DNA of 64,000 bases. Source: Clavelina lepadiformis (lineage: Eukaryota > Chordata > Ascidiacea > Aplousobranchia > Clavelinidae). Made by a program: the position numbers and the translations under genes. The DNA lies in NCBI RefSeq assembly GCF_947623445.1, contig NC_135242.1, forward strand, positions 9,238,001 through 9,302,000, given 5' to 3'. The notes beneath the pieces are model-generated. The model was not told where the DNA came from. It worked only from the letters and a program-made list of their open reading frames with translations, and made no database searches. Numbering within the stretch: the first letter of the stretch is position 1; every line of letters begins with the position of its first letter. This document shows, piece by piece, positions 23,419-36,064 of the stretch.

Positions 23419-26291
23419 TTGTTTGTTTTAATGATTGTAGAAAAGAAAGTGTTTCTTGTAAGTAATCCTGGTTAACTTAGTGTAGTTTCATGTTCACCTT
23501 GTACGAATAAATTTAAACACTTTCGAAGACTTTTCAGAATTTGCTTGTTTATTAATTTCTGAGTCAAAACTTCTGTCAAAACAATAGCCCCAGCTAACCC
23601 GGTTCCCGCTATCAAGCTAGTATACTAAGTGACTATAGCAACCATAGATATCTCATTTATAGTGATAGCATCATAGTCATCGGAAACATAAACACATGTT
23701 TATATTTCGGATGTCTATTGATAGTATATGACTATATGAGATAAGTGTAAGTAAGATATCTGTGATAGCAACATAAAATTCATTATTTATAAAAACCAAA
23801 TAAATTTTAAAACTAAATACCTGTGTCGTAACCAATAAATTATAAGATAGCAGTTTGAGGCCACTTCACAGTGCAAGAGACACAAATTTCGTGTGGCCGC
23901 GCTGCGTCCCTAGTGACGAATGGACACGTAGACCTACTGGTACTTGGTTTACCTGGCAAAGGTGTTTCGAAAATTAACTCTAGTTTGGACAAACGCTGAT
24001 ATCGGGAAGGTTTCGGATAAAATTTAAAAAACAAGTAAACATTCAATGATTTTTTTCTAACTAGACTTTCCTGCGGATTCGATCTTGGCTTAAACTTGGC
24101 TTAAACTTGGCTTAAACTTGGCTTAATAAAATGTTTTGGAACAATTTTGTTGTCTTTGCGATTGACCAAATAAAGGATTTAGTTTAATCCAACCAAAGAG
24201 ATTTAAAGACTCTCTTTCATCCAACTGACAAATGTAAGATTTGGATTTCTAAAAATATCAGAAATATTTAATATTTGTGCGTAATATTCGGGTTTGTGTT
24301 CAATTGGACTCATCCATATTACCGATACACTAAGTTACAAACTGGGCAAAATAAATTAACACAGCGTCACAATAATTTTGGGAAAATGAGAAATTAAAAA
24401 ATGTTGCCAATACTAAATAATGGATTATCAAATTTTAATTTTTGATAACGATGGATAATCTGCAGAAACGGCGATGTATAGCGCGTAAAGTGGTATCTAC
24501 ATTGAGTTACTAAAGCAACGATTGCATAGCGTTGGTATGGTAGGCTTTGTTTGATTTTATTTGAAGTTGTACTAACTTATTCTATGTAAAGTTTTTTGGC
24601 ATTGCGCTTTCGGCCGTTTCCACAGCGCCAGTTGGCAAAATTGCGGTTATATAAGTTATATAAGTTCAAGATTGGCTTGGTCCCGGTGATAAATAGCCCA
24701 CGTTACGTATAAATAACCCATGTATGTTCATTATCATCTACAATTTCTGTATACATATATTTATTCCACAAAGCCGCTTTGCTTACTTGACGTTCGCAGA
24801 CGTCTCATCACAGTAATCCGTCACGGTTTTCAGGCAAGAGGTAGGTTTGGGTGTCCAAGTGCCACTAGAGGAGACATGTGTCAACGCAATCCACACAGAC
24901 TGCTATCTTGTGTAAAGTAACATCTGAGTGTAATCATAGAGATACCATACAATTTTAACAAGGCTTTGGGCTTACAATATTTCCTGGATCGTAATTTTCC
25001 CTCACCAAACTGGAAAAGGACAGGCCGAATTTTAGCAAACCTGATACAAAATACGAAATTTACAAAGCCCGGAAATAATGAAAATGGAGTTAGCCAAACA
25101 AAATACATAAAACGGAAATTTACAAATTGATCTATAAGAAAATGTAGTTTACTGTTATTTATATGCCATTTTGCGAATCCCATATTGATTAATTATTAGT
25201 TTATTACAATTCTTCGTTTGGTTATTTCTCTTCTTGGCAAGTTTTGATTTTCATTGTTTCCACTTAAATTGATTTTTATCTAATTTTTCTTTGCTGCAAT
25301 TTTTCAAAACTTCAAAATAAACTAATTCTGCTACTTCCTGAAACCACAAACACAAAGTCAAGCTTTAGGCTGATCTTGATTATGATGCTGCGTAGAATCG
25401 AAACCAAACGTTGTGCTAGATATAGGCTGGTGTTTACTTTTCATGAACCCAAGTTGAACCTGAATTTCTGGACCTTTCAAGGGGCAAAGCAAAAACCTAA
25501 GCAGAAGGATAACAAAATCGGAAACATTAACCTGCATGTGCTTTCCACAAAAAATGGATATACCAGAAATATCCAGACGAGAAATAAAACAAATAACCTA
25601 CTTCAATTTATATGACAAACTATAAAAATATAAAGGTCGGTGCAAAGTGCAAAATCAGAAATTATATAATTCGGGACGAATAGACATATTCTAAACAGGA
25701 AACTATTAAATTACATAATTTTATATGCAAAAACTACAGAGCACTGTAAAACAGTAGTACAAAATTAACTCAACTTGAAAATTTCAAACAAACAAATGTT
25801 AAACTGGAAACTATATAAAAGCATTAAAATAAAAAAATTGATTGCGTTATATAGTTCTAATACGGAATCTAATAAATGGGAGTTTGCTAAACAGGAAAAT
25901 AGAAAATGGAAAATGGAGACAATTAAACAAGGAACTGCTGAAAATATCTAAACAAAAAGGTGGAATATGGCGTTAATTTAACTTTTTCGTATAAATCTAT
26001 ATTTGCTATTTTCTTGTTTCGAAGTTGTTTGAACAAACTCTTCTTTCATTTCATGCAAGTCGTCGCAAATGACATTTTTCGTGCTAATCGTATGCAGTGT
26101 ACAAGCACTTTAAGTCGGATACCAAGACGGCGGAAAGTTTGATTCGATTTAAAATTCTCCAGCGCCATTCCGATCGAGTTTGGTGTAAAGATGCCGGAGG
26201 GTATATTAATGGCGGCAAGGAGCCATTTGTTCATGAAATCACAATTAAAATGGATTTCGCATAAAATGGTACCAATGTCTAATATTATAGC
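23419..26291. other. Intergenic region upstream of MDH1B
   Basis: Includes the MDH1B promoter side and a short 11-bp tandem repeat at 24083-24126. Open frames at 23840-24046, 24720-24920, 24881-25183, 25376-25615 and 25960-26234 have no recognisable motif or exon boundaries that join to anything. No gene called. Confidence 0.45.
24083..24126 (+). repeat. Short tandem repeat, about four copies of an 11-bp unit
   Basis: The unit CTTGGCTTAAA is repeated without mismatch roughly four times, ending in CTTGGCTTAAT. Confidence 0.85.
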
Positions 26292-26935
26292 CAGTAGTGG
26301 TTTTAGGGTGAAGCGAGCTAGGCGGTCGCCTCGGGCCCCCTTCCAAGAGGTTTCCCTGTTTGTATATAAGTGCTCACTGCTCTAAAAGAACAAACATTGC
26401 ATACGATCGAGTAGGCCTTTTATTGTTCAACATTGGCGTTTTTACAGGAAAGAAGTCAGTCATTGGTTAATGCTAATTACCTTTATGAACTATATTTAAA
26501 ACAGGGGAAAAGTTCTGTAAATCGAACCTCTGTGTAAATAGGTCCCCTCTTGCTTTGAGATTACTTTCATATAGCTTGATACTTAAATGGTCACGTGATT
26601 TAAAACATCATGTCAAGGCGAAAAAAGTTATGTTCTCTGCTGGCAAACCTCTGGAGTATAATCCGCTCGATAGCAACAAAGATATGAAGGGTGTGAGATC
26701 TTGGGGGTCATAAAGCAAAATTTAGGGAGCGAAAACTTGAGAAGAAATGCACAAACAAATGTCGGGTAGTTTGCTATTTGAAAGAAAATAAAAATTTTAT
26801 GCATTTTAGACCATGCAAATTCAAACTTTTTTGGGGGTATGGATAGATTGCTATACGTCTCCTGTAGTTTTGGGATTTTAAACTTAAGACTTGTCATACC
26901 TCGCCTCCGGCTTCTCAAACCTAAAAGCACCACTG
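26292..26935. mobile_element. hAT-like non-autonomous repeat, copy 2 (uninterrupted)
   Basis: Begins CAGTAGTGGTTTTAGGGTG and ends, read in reverse, CAGTGGTGCTTTTAGG, an imperfect inverted repeat. It is homologous to 10399-11409 along its length but lacks the nested 323-bp element: the corresponding site reads GGAGTATAATCCGCTCGATA. No long frame and no obvious target duplication. Confidence 0.65.
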
Positions 26936-29900
26936 ACTACACTGTTTATCAATCTTGGTTGCAATGGCAAGCGTATGGCCCTTTATCTTTCTTAATAGCG
27001 AACCTCTCTCAATGGTTAGTTATTACGGAATAAAAATTGTTAAACGATCGTAATACCAAAACCAAACATCCAAACAACCAAAGAAACATATGGCTGCCTC
27101 TCAAGATTTTTTTCAGATTTTCAACCCTAGAAGAAACTTCTCAATGTAGTAAAGTTAAGTCGAGGAGTTTCACATTTCACCCAAACTACAGCCAACAACT
27201 TGACTCGCAAAGGCTTTATTGGTAGTAAAAACATTACGACGAATCGTTTAAGTTGGATTTTTCAAAAGATATTTTAGAATATTTTCCAGAGTTGAACGTA
27301 TATGAGACAACGAAAAATAACTAGTTCGTTCTTCATGGTATAGCTGACGTTGACTCAAGTATAAAGATATTGTAACAATAACATATTTGCAGTGTAACGT
27401 TGCCTTCACATAACAATAACATATTACATTATTTTGAATTCCTTTCAAGTTGAGTGAATTTTAAAGACATTTACCATTATCGCTATGTAATTTAGCGGGA
27501 TTCAAAATTTCGAAATCTAATCAATGCAATAAATATTGTAGTTTACCAGAAAAAAAGTAAAAAAGGTAACCTAGAAGTAAGCTGTACATTGAATGGTTTG
27601 TCGAGTACAAATTGTTCATAGGTATCGATTTTACGTGTGATTTGGAAAATTACACCGCGATCTTGGTCTTACAAGGCCAAAACAAACACGCTAAAGAATG
27701 CGCTTTCTGCGACGCAAAAGAGCAATTACCGTGACTCCAGACATCTTAATACGTTTGGTAAAAACAAACCTGTTGGCAGCACGTCACGGTATAGGAAAGT
27801 GATCAGGGGTTGTGCCATAAAATCGTGTATATAGACATACTAAATAGTGCAGCTTTACAAGGTAATTTGAGTGCGTATAGAAATCAAAGATTATTTATCA
27901 AGGTAAGAAGATGTGTTTTGTTGAGTATGGTTAGAACAAACTATAGATTAAATTTCAACGGCTTTGTTGCGGGATTAAAGTTTCTGTTAAAATGTTTTAA
28001 AAATGTTGGAGCTATTTATCCATGTATAATATTATATCAAATCAGCTCCAATTTATAGTGCCTTTGTTTTGATTACATATGGCTGTTAGCCAGTCAGCGT
28101 GATGGGTTGTAAGTAAAGCTTGAACTTATACTGATCTTCTTTGCAGTGATGTAATTCATTTCAATTAACATTGGCATTACGTGCTAAATCTTCCCGGCTT
28201 ATATAGTGCAAAATACCTCAGCAATGGTGTTCTATGACGCATTTTCGCTTTGGGACTACTCTATTGTCAACTTTGTTAACTCTTTATAAGTATTTTCAAA
28301 GATTAAATTCAGCTAAACACTTCGGTATAAGCGCAAAGACAACAATTTATGACACTAGCAAATTAGGCAAAACTTTGTTATCTGCTGTGTAAATATAAAA
28401 GGTAAGTACAGTACAACCAGTGGATATGTTCATGAAATATGCCTGTATCAGCATAAGAGGCACCGGTAATCGGTAAATGTTTAAAAAATCATGCATTCAA
28501 ACCAATCCATTGTGTGTTGTCACTCTGAAATAAAAGTGTTCAGTCAAATGACGGAAAAATTATTTCCATTGAATTTTTATGAAGAGTTCAATGATATCAT
28601 TTATTTCATCTTTACAAAGCTTCAAGCGCGTAGAAAATCGCGGTCTTCGGTATTTATGTGACGCAAATGCGGTTAAAACCACGAAGACCATTTTCACGAA
28701 CATTTTTCGATGTCTGCATTAGCAGCGAGCGTGTTAAAGTCAGAGGTTGCGCCATACGCGAACAAACAGGAAATCCTTTTTACGAAACTTGATTTTGCAA
28801 TAATTCATCTTCATAAATAATAAAGTTAATAATGAAATGAAGATGATAGCAGTCTGACAAATACAACTTCTCTCTTCTGTAGATCAGTGCCAAAGCCATA
28901 CAAAGAAAGCTTTCTAAAAACTTCTATGGATATATTAAAGGCTGCAGGCAGATGAGAAAATAACATGACATTAGAAAGTTTACTCTTGTTTGCTCAAGAA
29001 AATGAATGTAAGACTAAGTAAACTTTGAAAGCCTGGGGACAAATGCTCATTTAATGTTTGTCTGGAACACTAACAGAGCCGAGGCTAAACAATATGCGGC
29101 CATTACAGTAAGTGCTAACGACTAAAGCTCTCAAAAGTTATTATAAAACGAGTGACTTCAATTAAGGGTTATATGTTGTAGTTTATGTCTGAAGTAACAA
29201 AATTCAACAATTAAAGTTTTTGTGACAGCAAAAGCCAGTCAGGAAAGAGTTAGCATCCTTTGTATGGTTGTTGGCTAAGCCTATCAATGCTGTCGAAGGA
29301 GTAATCGTCTGGCGATGGCTAGACTGATATAATCGATTAAGTCAGGCTTCAATTACTTGTAAAAACAATGGTCTTCAAAAATTGATGCCAGTCCATGAAC
29401 TTGCTTACGGTTCACTGCCGAAGGATACCTTTGATGATTTTTGTCGGTTTTTGGTGATAAAACTGCAACTAAACGTTAGCAGCTGTAACCTGCAAACTGA
29501 AACAAAAAATATTGCCTTTGAACAAAAAGACGCCTTCCGTACCATGAAAAGTTATATAGCAGAAGTTAAGGCGTTACAATGTTAACCAGAAACAGAAATA
29601 TAGCGTTCGATTAATAGAAATGTGCAGAGCTCTAAAGAGTCAGGTGCTACAATGTACGTGTCTACCTGTACCTAACGTTGTTAGCAAAAAAAATGTGTCT
29701 GACATGAAATTATTATTACATTTAACTTGTTTATACTATGTCTTTGAACTATACTTTGTCTCCGTTATTCAGCATCCCATAACAAGGTAGGAAGTTTTTC
29801 CCCATCTAGATGATTGCCAAACTCTCATGTGAAACCGTGTGGAGTTTAATATAAGCATCATTAACCAAAGAATGTCTTGCACCATTTTTTAAGAAAGTGT

Positions 29901-30019
29901 CTGATAAGTATGTCAACACTTTCGTGAGAGAGCGCTGGAAGGGCATGCGTTGTTAGAATCGATGACTGATCACGTAAACTATCGTCGTTTCTGAATGGCG
30001 AGGTCTAACATTTGCCAAC
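26936..30019. other. Intergenic region upstream of the membrane-anchored protein gene
   Basis: No gene recognised. A 67-codon open frame at 29382-29585 has even amino-acid composition but no known motif and no clear splice partners. The last hundred bases before 30020 are presumably promoter and 5' UTR of the following gene. Confidence 0.4.
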
Positions 30020-31978
30020 ATGATTCATATTCACGTTATCATCACTGCGGTTATTTTGCTGGTTACGGCTTTTGCTGCCCTCATCATATGCCTTTGCGTT
30101 GACATTATTCCAGTTATTAAAAGCAGAGGTATGTTTTTGTTATGCTTTTTTTAGTTTTTTGTTAGTGTCATTTTGATGCATGTTGCATTTTTGTCCACCC
30201 TAACTTTAGGTTCAACACTAGCATCACGAGACAGTGTTACTAAAGATCAGACAAAAAAATTGAAGAAATCTCTGTTGCGCAGCAAGAAACTGGCTGATCG
30301 AGAGGAAGTGGAAATCGCAAGCTCACCAAAAGTAGGCAGACGAAAGTGTTACAGTTACTTTTATATGATAACTTGGTGGATGTAACTTTGCACAAAGCTC
30401 AGCTGTCAGGGTATGCTGTAGGTTTAACATTTTACCAAAATTGCTTTCACTATAAAGGCTAAAGATATACCGGATGATTCCGAGGTTAGAATAGAAGAAT
30501 GCAAGGAAAATCAAATATTTTCAAGTTCTGCCACCACTCTTACCAAAGTAACAACGACCACACTGACTACAACTGTGTCGCTGGAACCTGTGGCTGCAAT
30601 AATGAGTAACTGCATCGATAAAAACTGCGTAGCGATTCATCAGAGTCCGCTGTTACTACAAAGACAAAACCAGTCCACCGATACTGCTCAATTACAACAC
30701 GCTGATAATCGGCAACACAGAAGAACGGCTAGCGACAGCCAACATATCAATATGGTCAGTAACTTAACTCCAGTTGCTGTATCCGTTCACGAACAGCTTC
30801 ACCAAAATAATAATTACAGCAAAATGCTGTCGGGCTTAGATACTGCAGCTGGTGAACGAATGTATTTGCACAACCAGTCCGAATTACATAGCCCAAATTC
30901 TGATTTACCCCAGTACGGTTACTGTCATAGTGCTCCAACGTCTCCAAATACCGCTACTTCACGAAAAAAATTGCCCATGGTATCACAATCAAGGAGAATT
31001 CATTCAGGAAATGCTGGCATGGGGCCAACAATTGATAATAATGAACTATGCAATCTGCGCTCTGACTTCCAGCACGGTATTAAGGAAGGCGTGTTTCTGT
31101 CACCTCAGCAGCAGCAGCAATTATGCAATGGCTTATCATATGGAGATCACCATCAAAATCCTGGACGAAAATTCTCTGACTGTACGGATTATAAATTAGA
31201 AAATGCTTCGAATAATTTATTGTTACCTTGGGATTACAATCAAGACATATCCACGGTGAAACAAGAACGAGCGAATTGCAAATACTCACATAATAATCAA
31301 CACTTGGATCCAAACAAAAGACTAAAGGATTATACAGGCAATCAATGTAACTCAAGCGTGATGCCAAACATAAATCGCTTCCAAGGCGAAAACAAAGCAA
31401 GCCAACGAGTGCATCGCCAAGATGACTTGTATCATTCCACCAATCCATCCCGGCACGCTTGTGGTGAAGGTCATTGCAGTACCTGCGTACCAGTGCAGAC
31501 TTCGCTGTTAACAACTACTTGGTTACACGGTAGCGGATGCCGTCTACGGAGTTCTCCGCAATCATCTTCTTCGTCTCCGTCTTCTTTGTCCTCATCTTCC
31601 TATTCTGGACCGAGAAATCGAAGAACTAAACTGGAAGACATTCAAGAGGACATATCTGATGCGGATGTTGAGAGCGTCGCACAAGCAACAGATACGTTTT
31701 TGCAAAAAGATGCTCTCGAAAGCAATGCTCTAAGACCGCTTCTGAAGCACGAAACTGATGCAGCCAGAAAAGATGATTCTCCACTACATTCCACGGCTCT
31801 TGCGGAAGAGACGAGAGACTGGGAAGACAGTAAATCACGTGATAAACCCATATGTAAAGAATCAAATAATGATTTGAAATCTTGTGTGTCGTCACAATCA
31901 AAGCACATCGACTCCAATTTAGTTAAAAATACCTGTACTTTATATGCAGAAAATATTTCACAAAATGCCCGTGTTTAA
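30020..31978 (+). CDS. Unrecognised single-pass membrane protein with a long low-complexity tail, 3 exons, 583 aa
   Basis: Exons 30020-30128, 30210-30331 and 30458-31978 join at GT-AG sites in phases 1 and 0, giving 583 residues. Exon 1 is essentially one hydrophobic segment (residues about 3-28, VIITAVILLVTAFAALIICL inside) followed by IPVIKSRG. Exon 2 is strongly basic (KKLKKSLLRSKK). By the positive-inside rule the roughly 540-residue tail should face the cytosol. The tail is rich in Ser, Asn, Gln and His, with a QQQQQ run, a Cys-containing patch (HACGEGHCSTCVPV, about residues 415) and a serine run near 444-460. After that comes an acidic, helix-prone stretch (RTKLEDIQEDISDADVESVA). No domain is recognised and I know no homologue. 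The first Met is preceded by a stop-containing leader, supporting the start. It could be a lineage-specific scaffold or adhesion protein, but function is unknown. Confidence 0.75.
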
Positions 31979-34900
31979 GTACATCTGTGTTTGAGTTCAA
32001 TGTCAGACTGAACACTGTGAAATACTTATATATGAAGTGCCCGAAGCTTGCTTGCCTCGCCGTTTGTGTTCAATTATCCTGTAGGCCACCCTAAATAAGG
32101 CCTTAAAAGCTTAATAAATTACGATCAATGATCCGTCAGCACGCACTGTTTTCTAGGCGTTGACATTCTAATCTTGTGTTGGTGGTATACACATTCAGCC
32201 ATGCTTTAATTACCCGACGTATATGTAAGTTAAAGGTATATTGCCTCGAGCCAGAGTGAGTATTCACGAATGTTTAAAAATATGTATACGAATAACTACA
32301 AAGCTATTCACCGTACGAGCTTATAATAAGTCACGCTTAATAGCGGACCGAACTTGTCTGCTAAAGCAATTTGGCAATGGCATCAAATTTTACTACGTTT
32401 CTCGCGATCCACCAATGCTTTGTTGATCGTACACGATCGCCAATTTGTCCAAAATTTTGTACCACGATGAGTTGTATTCTGATTGGTTGGGGCAGATTTT
32501 TCAACTATGTTGTCTCCCATGTTATGTTCCACGCACTTACATTTGATATGTGAGTTACAAACACTTAAATTTTTAATGAAAACTGGTAAAAACCTAAAGG
32601 TCACGGATAATAATTTTTGAACCTTTTAGTACGGGGTATTACGCTCACGGTAGGACTGCTGCGCCTAAAAGCAAAATTGTTAAACTTGCATTCTCATGTA
32701 TCGTCAAATTAAAAAGACCTTGTTTGATATGAAGTAAATTGAGGTAAAGAATACATTACTGGGCCTAGATACCCGTTTCAGTAAGAAAGCAATATGTGAT
32801 GCCATTCTTTTGTGCTTTGCGTTTGCTATGGACCTGTAAAACTACCTTTTTCAGTTCAGGTATCGTTTTTTTGGTAGTCTACTTGCCTGGTAAGGTGCAA
32901 TAATCTTGGTATTTACTTCGAGTGAAGAGAATGGCGTAACCCCGGTTAATGATAGTACCACTTTACATACCAGCACCAAATTGTTGTGTCTTACCTTACA
33001 CGATACTTTGTCGGGATAAAAATTAAATATCACAGATTTACTTGCTTACGAAGCATATGCGAAGTAACTACACAAAATTGGTCGAAAGTACAGTGCCGCT
33101 CAGTCTCATTTGTTGGAGTTCCTAGACTGAATGAAAACGCTTATAGTATATTTTCCTATATATACTGTATACAGATGAAAAAAACGACTACGAACATAGT
33201 TTGAAATTAACAAGCATCTTGATAGGTAAAAGTTTATGCATAGATAAATTAATAATGACCGCAACTACAAGATACGAGCAAAGATTTCCGAGCTGTATCA
33301 GTTTTCATTTCGAACAGCTATGGACAACGGATCACCAATGCAACGGACACGGTTAGTTAAGAAATCATTACTACCTAGGGAGCGATTGGCGGCACAGTGG
33401 CAGAAAAAATGTCTTCGGTTTCGAGACGATCTATATGGATAGTTTGTTTCACGACTCGTTGTTGTGGCAGATTCCACATCTAGATTTGACTCAGCTGATG
33501 CAGGAGTCAAGGATTTCTCCGCTGATCCACATATTACGCAATCTTCATTAGTAGAGTCTACCTGGGTAAAGCATCATTTTTCAGTGTTTACTGAGTCATT
33601 CATACAAAAGATAGCTTCTAAATCTAAAATAGGTCTATATTAAAAATTTAATATGTATAATGGCAGGGAAATCAGCGACAGGATCTGCGTGTTTAAGTCG
33701 CCACACAACAATCGATAATTATGTTTGCTGTATAACAGCAATGAAATGACAAAACCCTATACATTGATGAATAAGGTATGACTCAATTCGAGCCTTTTGG
33801 CCAACGTCATCTCGGTTGTTCTTAATGCCGAACTGGTGATTTCACGTTAATCGCAGCACTGAGCGTCGAGTAATCTCACAAGATGCGTTTTGCGTGATGC
33901 TTTAACACAAATAGCGAAATGGATCATATGATTAAAATTGCTTGAGGAAAAGCAAATGCAAATACCGTTAAGCAAGATTTTTGATGGAGCTTTAAACTGC
34001 AAGATTTGACCAAATCAATAACGAAGTAGTAACTACTGTATAATCACTCTTTAAGGTGAAGTCACATTACATATATATATGATCAATTTTCTGCGAGCTC
34101 AAATGCAGGGGCTTTATGCTTGACTAATTTCACACAGACTCGCCTATACTAAAACAACAAACTTGTTGTGAATACAATTAACCTTTGGAAAACATTATTA
34201 CTGCGTTGAAGCGAATGTTTTGTAGTCACGGAAACCATAGATAGCGTATGGGGCTTTGTAAGTCCCCGCAGAACAATAACAACATCATTTTGCAATCGTT
34301 TATAACGTGAGTGCGGTTTGCATGAGCTACTGCTGAACAATCTCCACACATGGATTATACTTCAGCTAAGTACCTTGTTGATTTTAAGTCAAGCATCCAA
34401 CTCAAAATACATGCCAAAAAAATTTTAGGCAGAATTTTACTTCAAACGTCAGGTTTTTGGTGTAAGGCGTAGGCGACATGTTTTGACTCATCACATTAAT
34501 CATATTATAAATCCTGAAAGTTAATATTAATGAAAGACCATTTACTTAAACATGAAAATATATAAAGTTTCACCAAAGTTTCTATATGTTGTTTACACAA
34601 ATTTTACAAGGAAAAGTAAGTAGTAACGTCAATAAATAAGTTTAACCTTATGGAAAATGCGCCATCTTTGTTTTCTCATGGAGTTACTTATAATCTGTAA
34701 TGTAACTTCAAGCTCAGTTGAAATTTACTGATAATCAAGTGAGGTACTTTTTATCTGTAGTCATTTGAAAACGGCATTTTTGTTATCTCCTTTTAATACG
34801 TGCTTTAACATGATATAATATGTACACATTTACATTATACGAAAGATAACATCTACATGTGCTGCCTGCTTGATAAGCTTGCATACCGCAGCGGACCCTA

Positions 34901-36064
34901 CCAATTCGAAAACTTGGAATAATATAAAACTTGTACAAAAAAAGTCTTAACTACAGGCAATCAATTACGAAAATTACATTTCGGTTCTACTAAAAATTAT
35001 TTATAACCAAAATAATCTAAACCCTCGAAATTATCCTAAAACTACTAAACCATCGACATACTGTATTTTAATTTTTATGATATTATCGGATTATTCCTAT
35101 GGTATTGGTATATATGTACGTGGTCTGGCGGACGCGAACATCACTTGGCGACATCTTTATCACGATTCAAGTTTCCTTCAAGTTCTAAGCACGCAGTCGT
35201 TAACATATAAAGCAAAATTATTTGAATATTGAACGTGGTTGTATCTATTTGCCTAAAAAACATTATGGCACCGTATATGCCAGCAGTTCTTCGTAGTAAA
35301 ACAATGCGGTGCATCGTATAAATAATCATCGAGTCTCTTACCCAGATCTCATACCGTATTCTTCAACCCTTTCTTTGCGCCGCGCGTATATACATGTCAC
35401 AGTTGCAACACGATAATCATTGACCACGGAAAACCAAACTTTTGCTAATTTTAACTTCAGTTATAGTACATTACCACAATAACAGAGGATTAACTGTGGA
35501 ATATTCGGCCGCTGGATAAATGGAAGGTAGTTTTAACTGCGTTTACAGCTTAGTAAAAGCAATTTTAGAAATTGATGCGTTAAGAAATTAACCAACAAAA
35601 TAGGCAAATTCAAAAATGTTTGCTTCATGCTTAAAGCTAGCAAATAAAATTGATTCGTGTATGATGCGGTATCGTGCCATGTAAATTAAAATTAGTGCAA
35701 GAAACAAATCTGTATGCAAACAAAGCGTGCGTTGAATCGCAGTGCATTTCAAGTGCAAACACAAAATGTTAGTATAAACGCAAGAAGGTAGTAAGCATTC
35801 AGCACAGCAATTAAACTCTTATGATTAGCAAACTGCAAAACACAAAAAAGCATGCAATCAAAACGAAACAAGTAAAGCAAAAAACTGAAAAGTCACGATT
35901 GAATAAATTTTTGAATTTGAAGAATTATCAAAATAAGATTTTGCAAAATCTTTGCTCTTGCGATATACAGTGTTGCATTTACCATAATACTGCCTAGAAT
36001 TTGTGAAACCCAAAATGAAGTAACAATTTAGTGTTCGGTCGATTGCAGAATTTTGATAGATATT
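31979..36064. other. Intergenic region between two convergent genes
   Basis: Starts with the 3' UTR of the membrane-protein gene; AATAAA at 32113-32118 is its likely polyadenylation signal. The rest is AT-rich and gene-free by eye. A basic 40-codon open frame at 33320-33442 is the only curiosity and is not called. Confidence 0.45.
32113..32118 (+). promoter_or_regulatory. Candidate polyadenylation signal of the 583-aa protein gene
   Basis: AATAAA 135 bases after the TAA stop at 31976-31978. Supported by position only. Confidence 0.5.

Noticed and set aside
24720..25183. Frames on both strands as genes
   Set aside because: Compositional noise; no motif, no splice partners, stops just outside.
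33320..33442. Basic 40-codon small ORF
   Set aside because: No conservation evidence, no splice context and no motif; frames this short are expected by chance.
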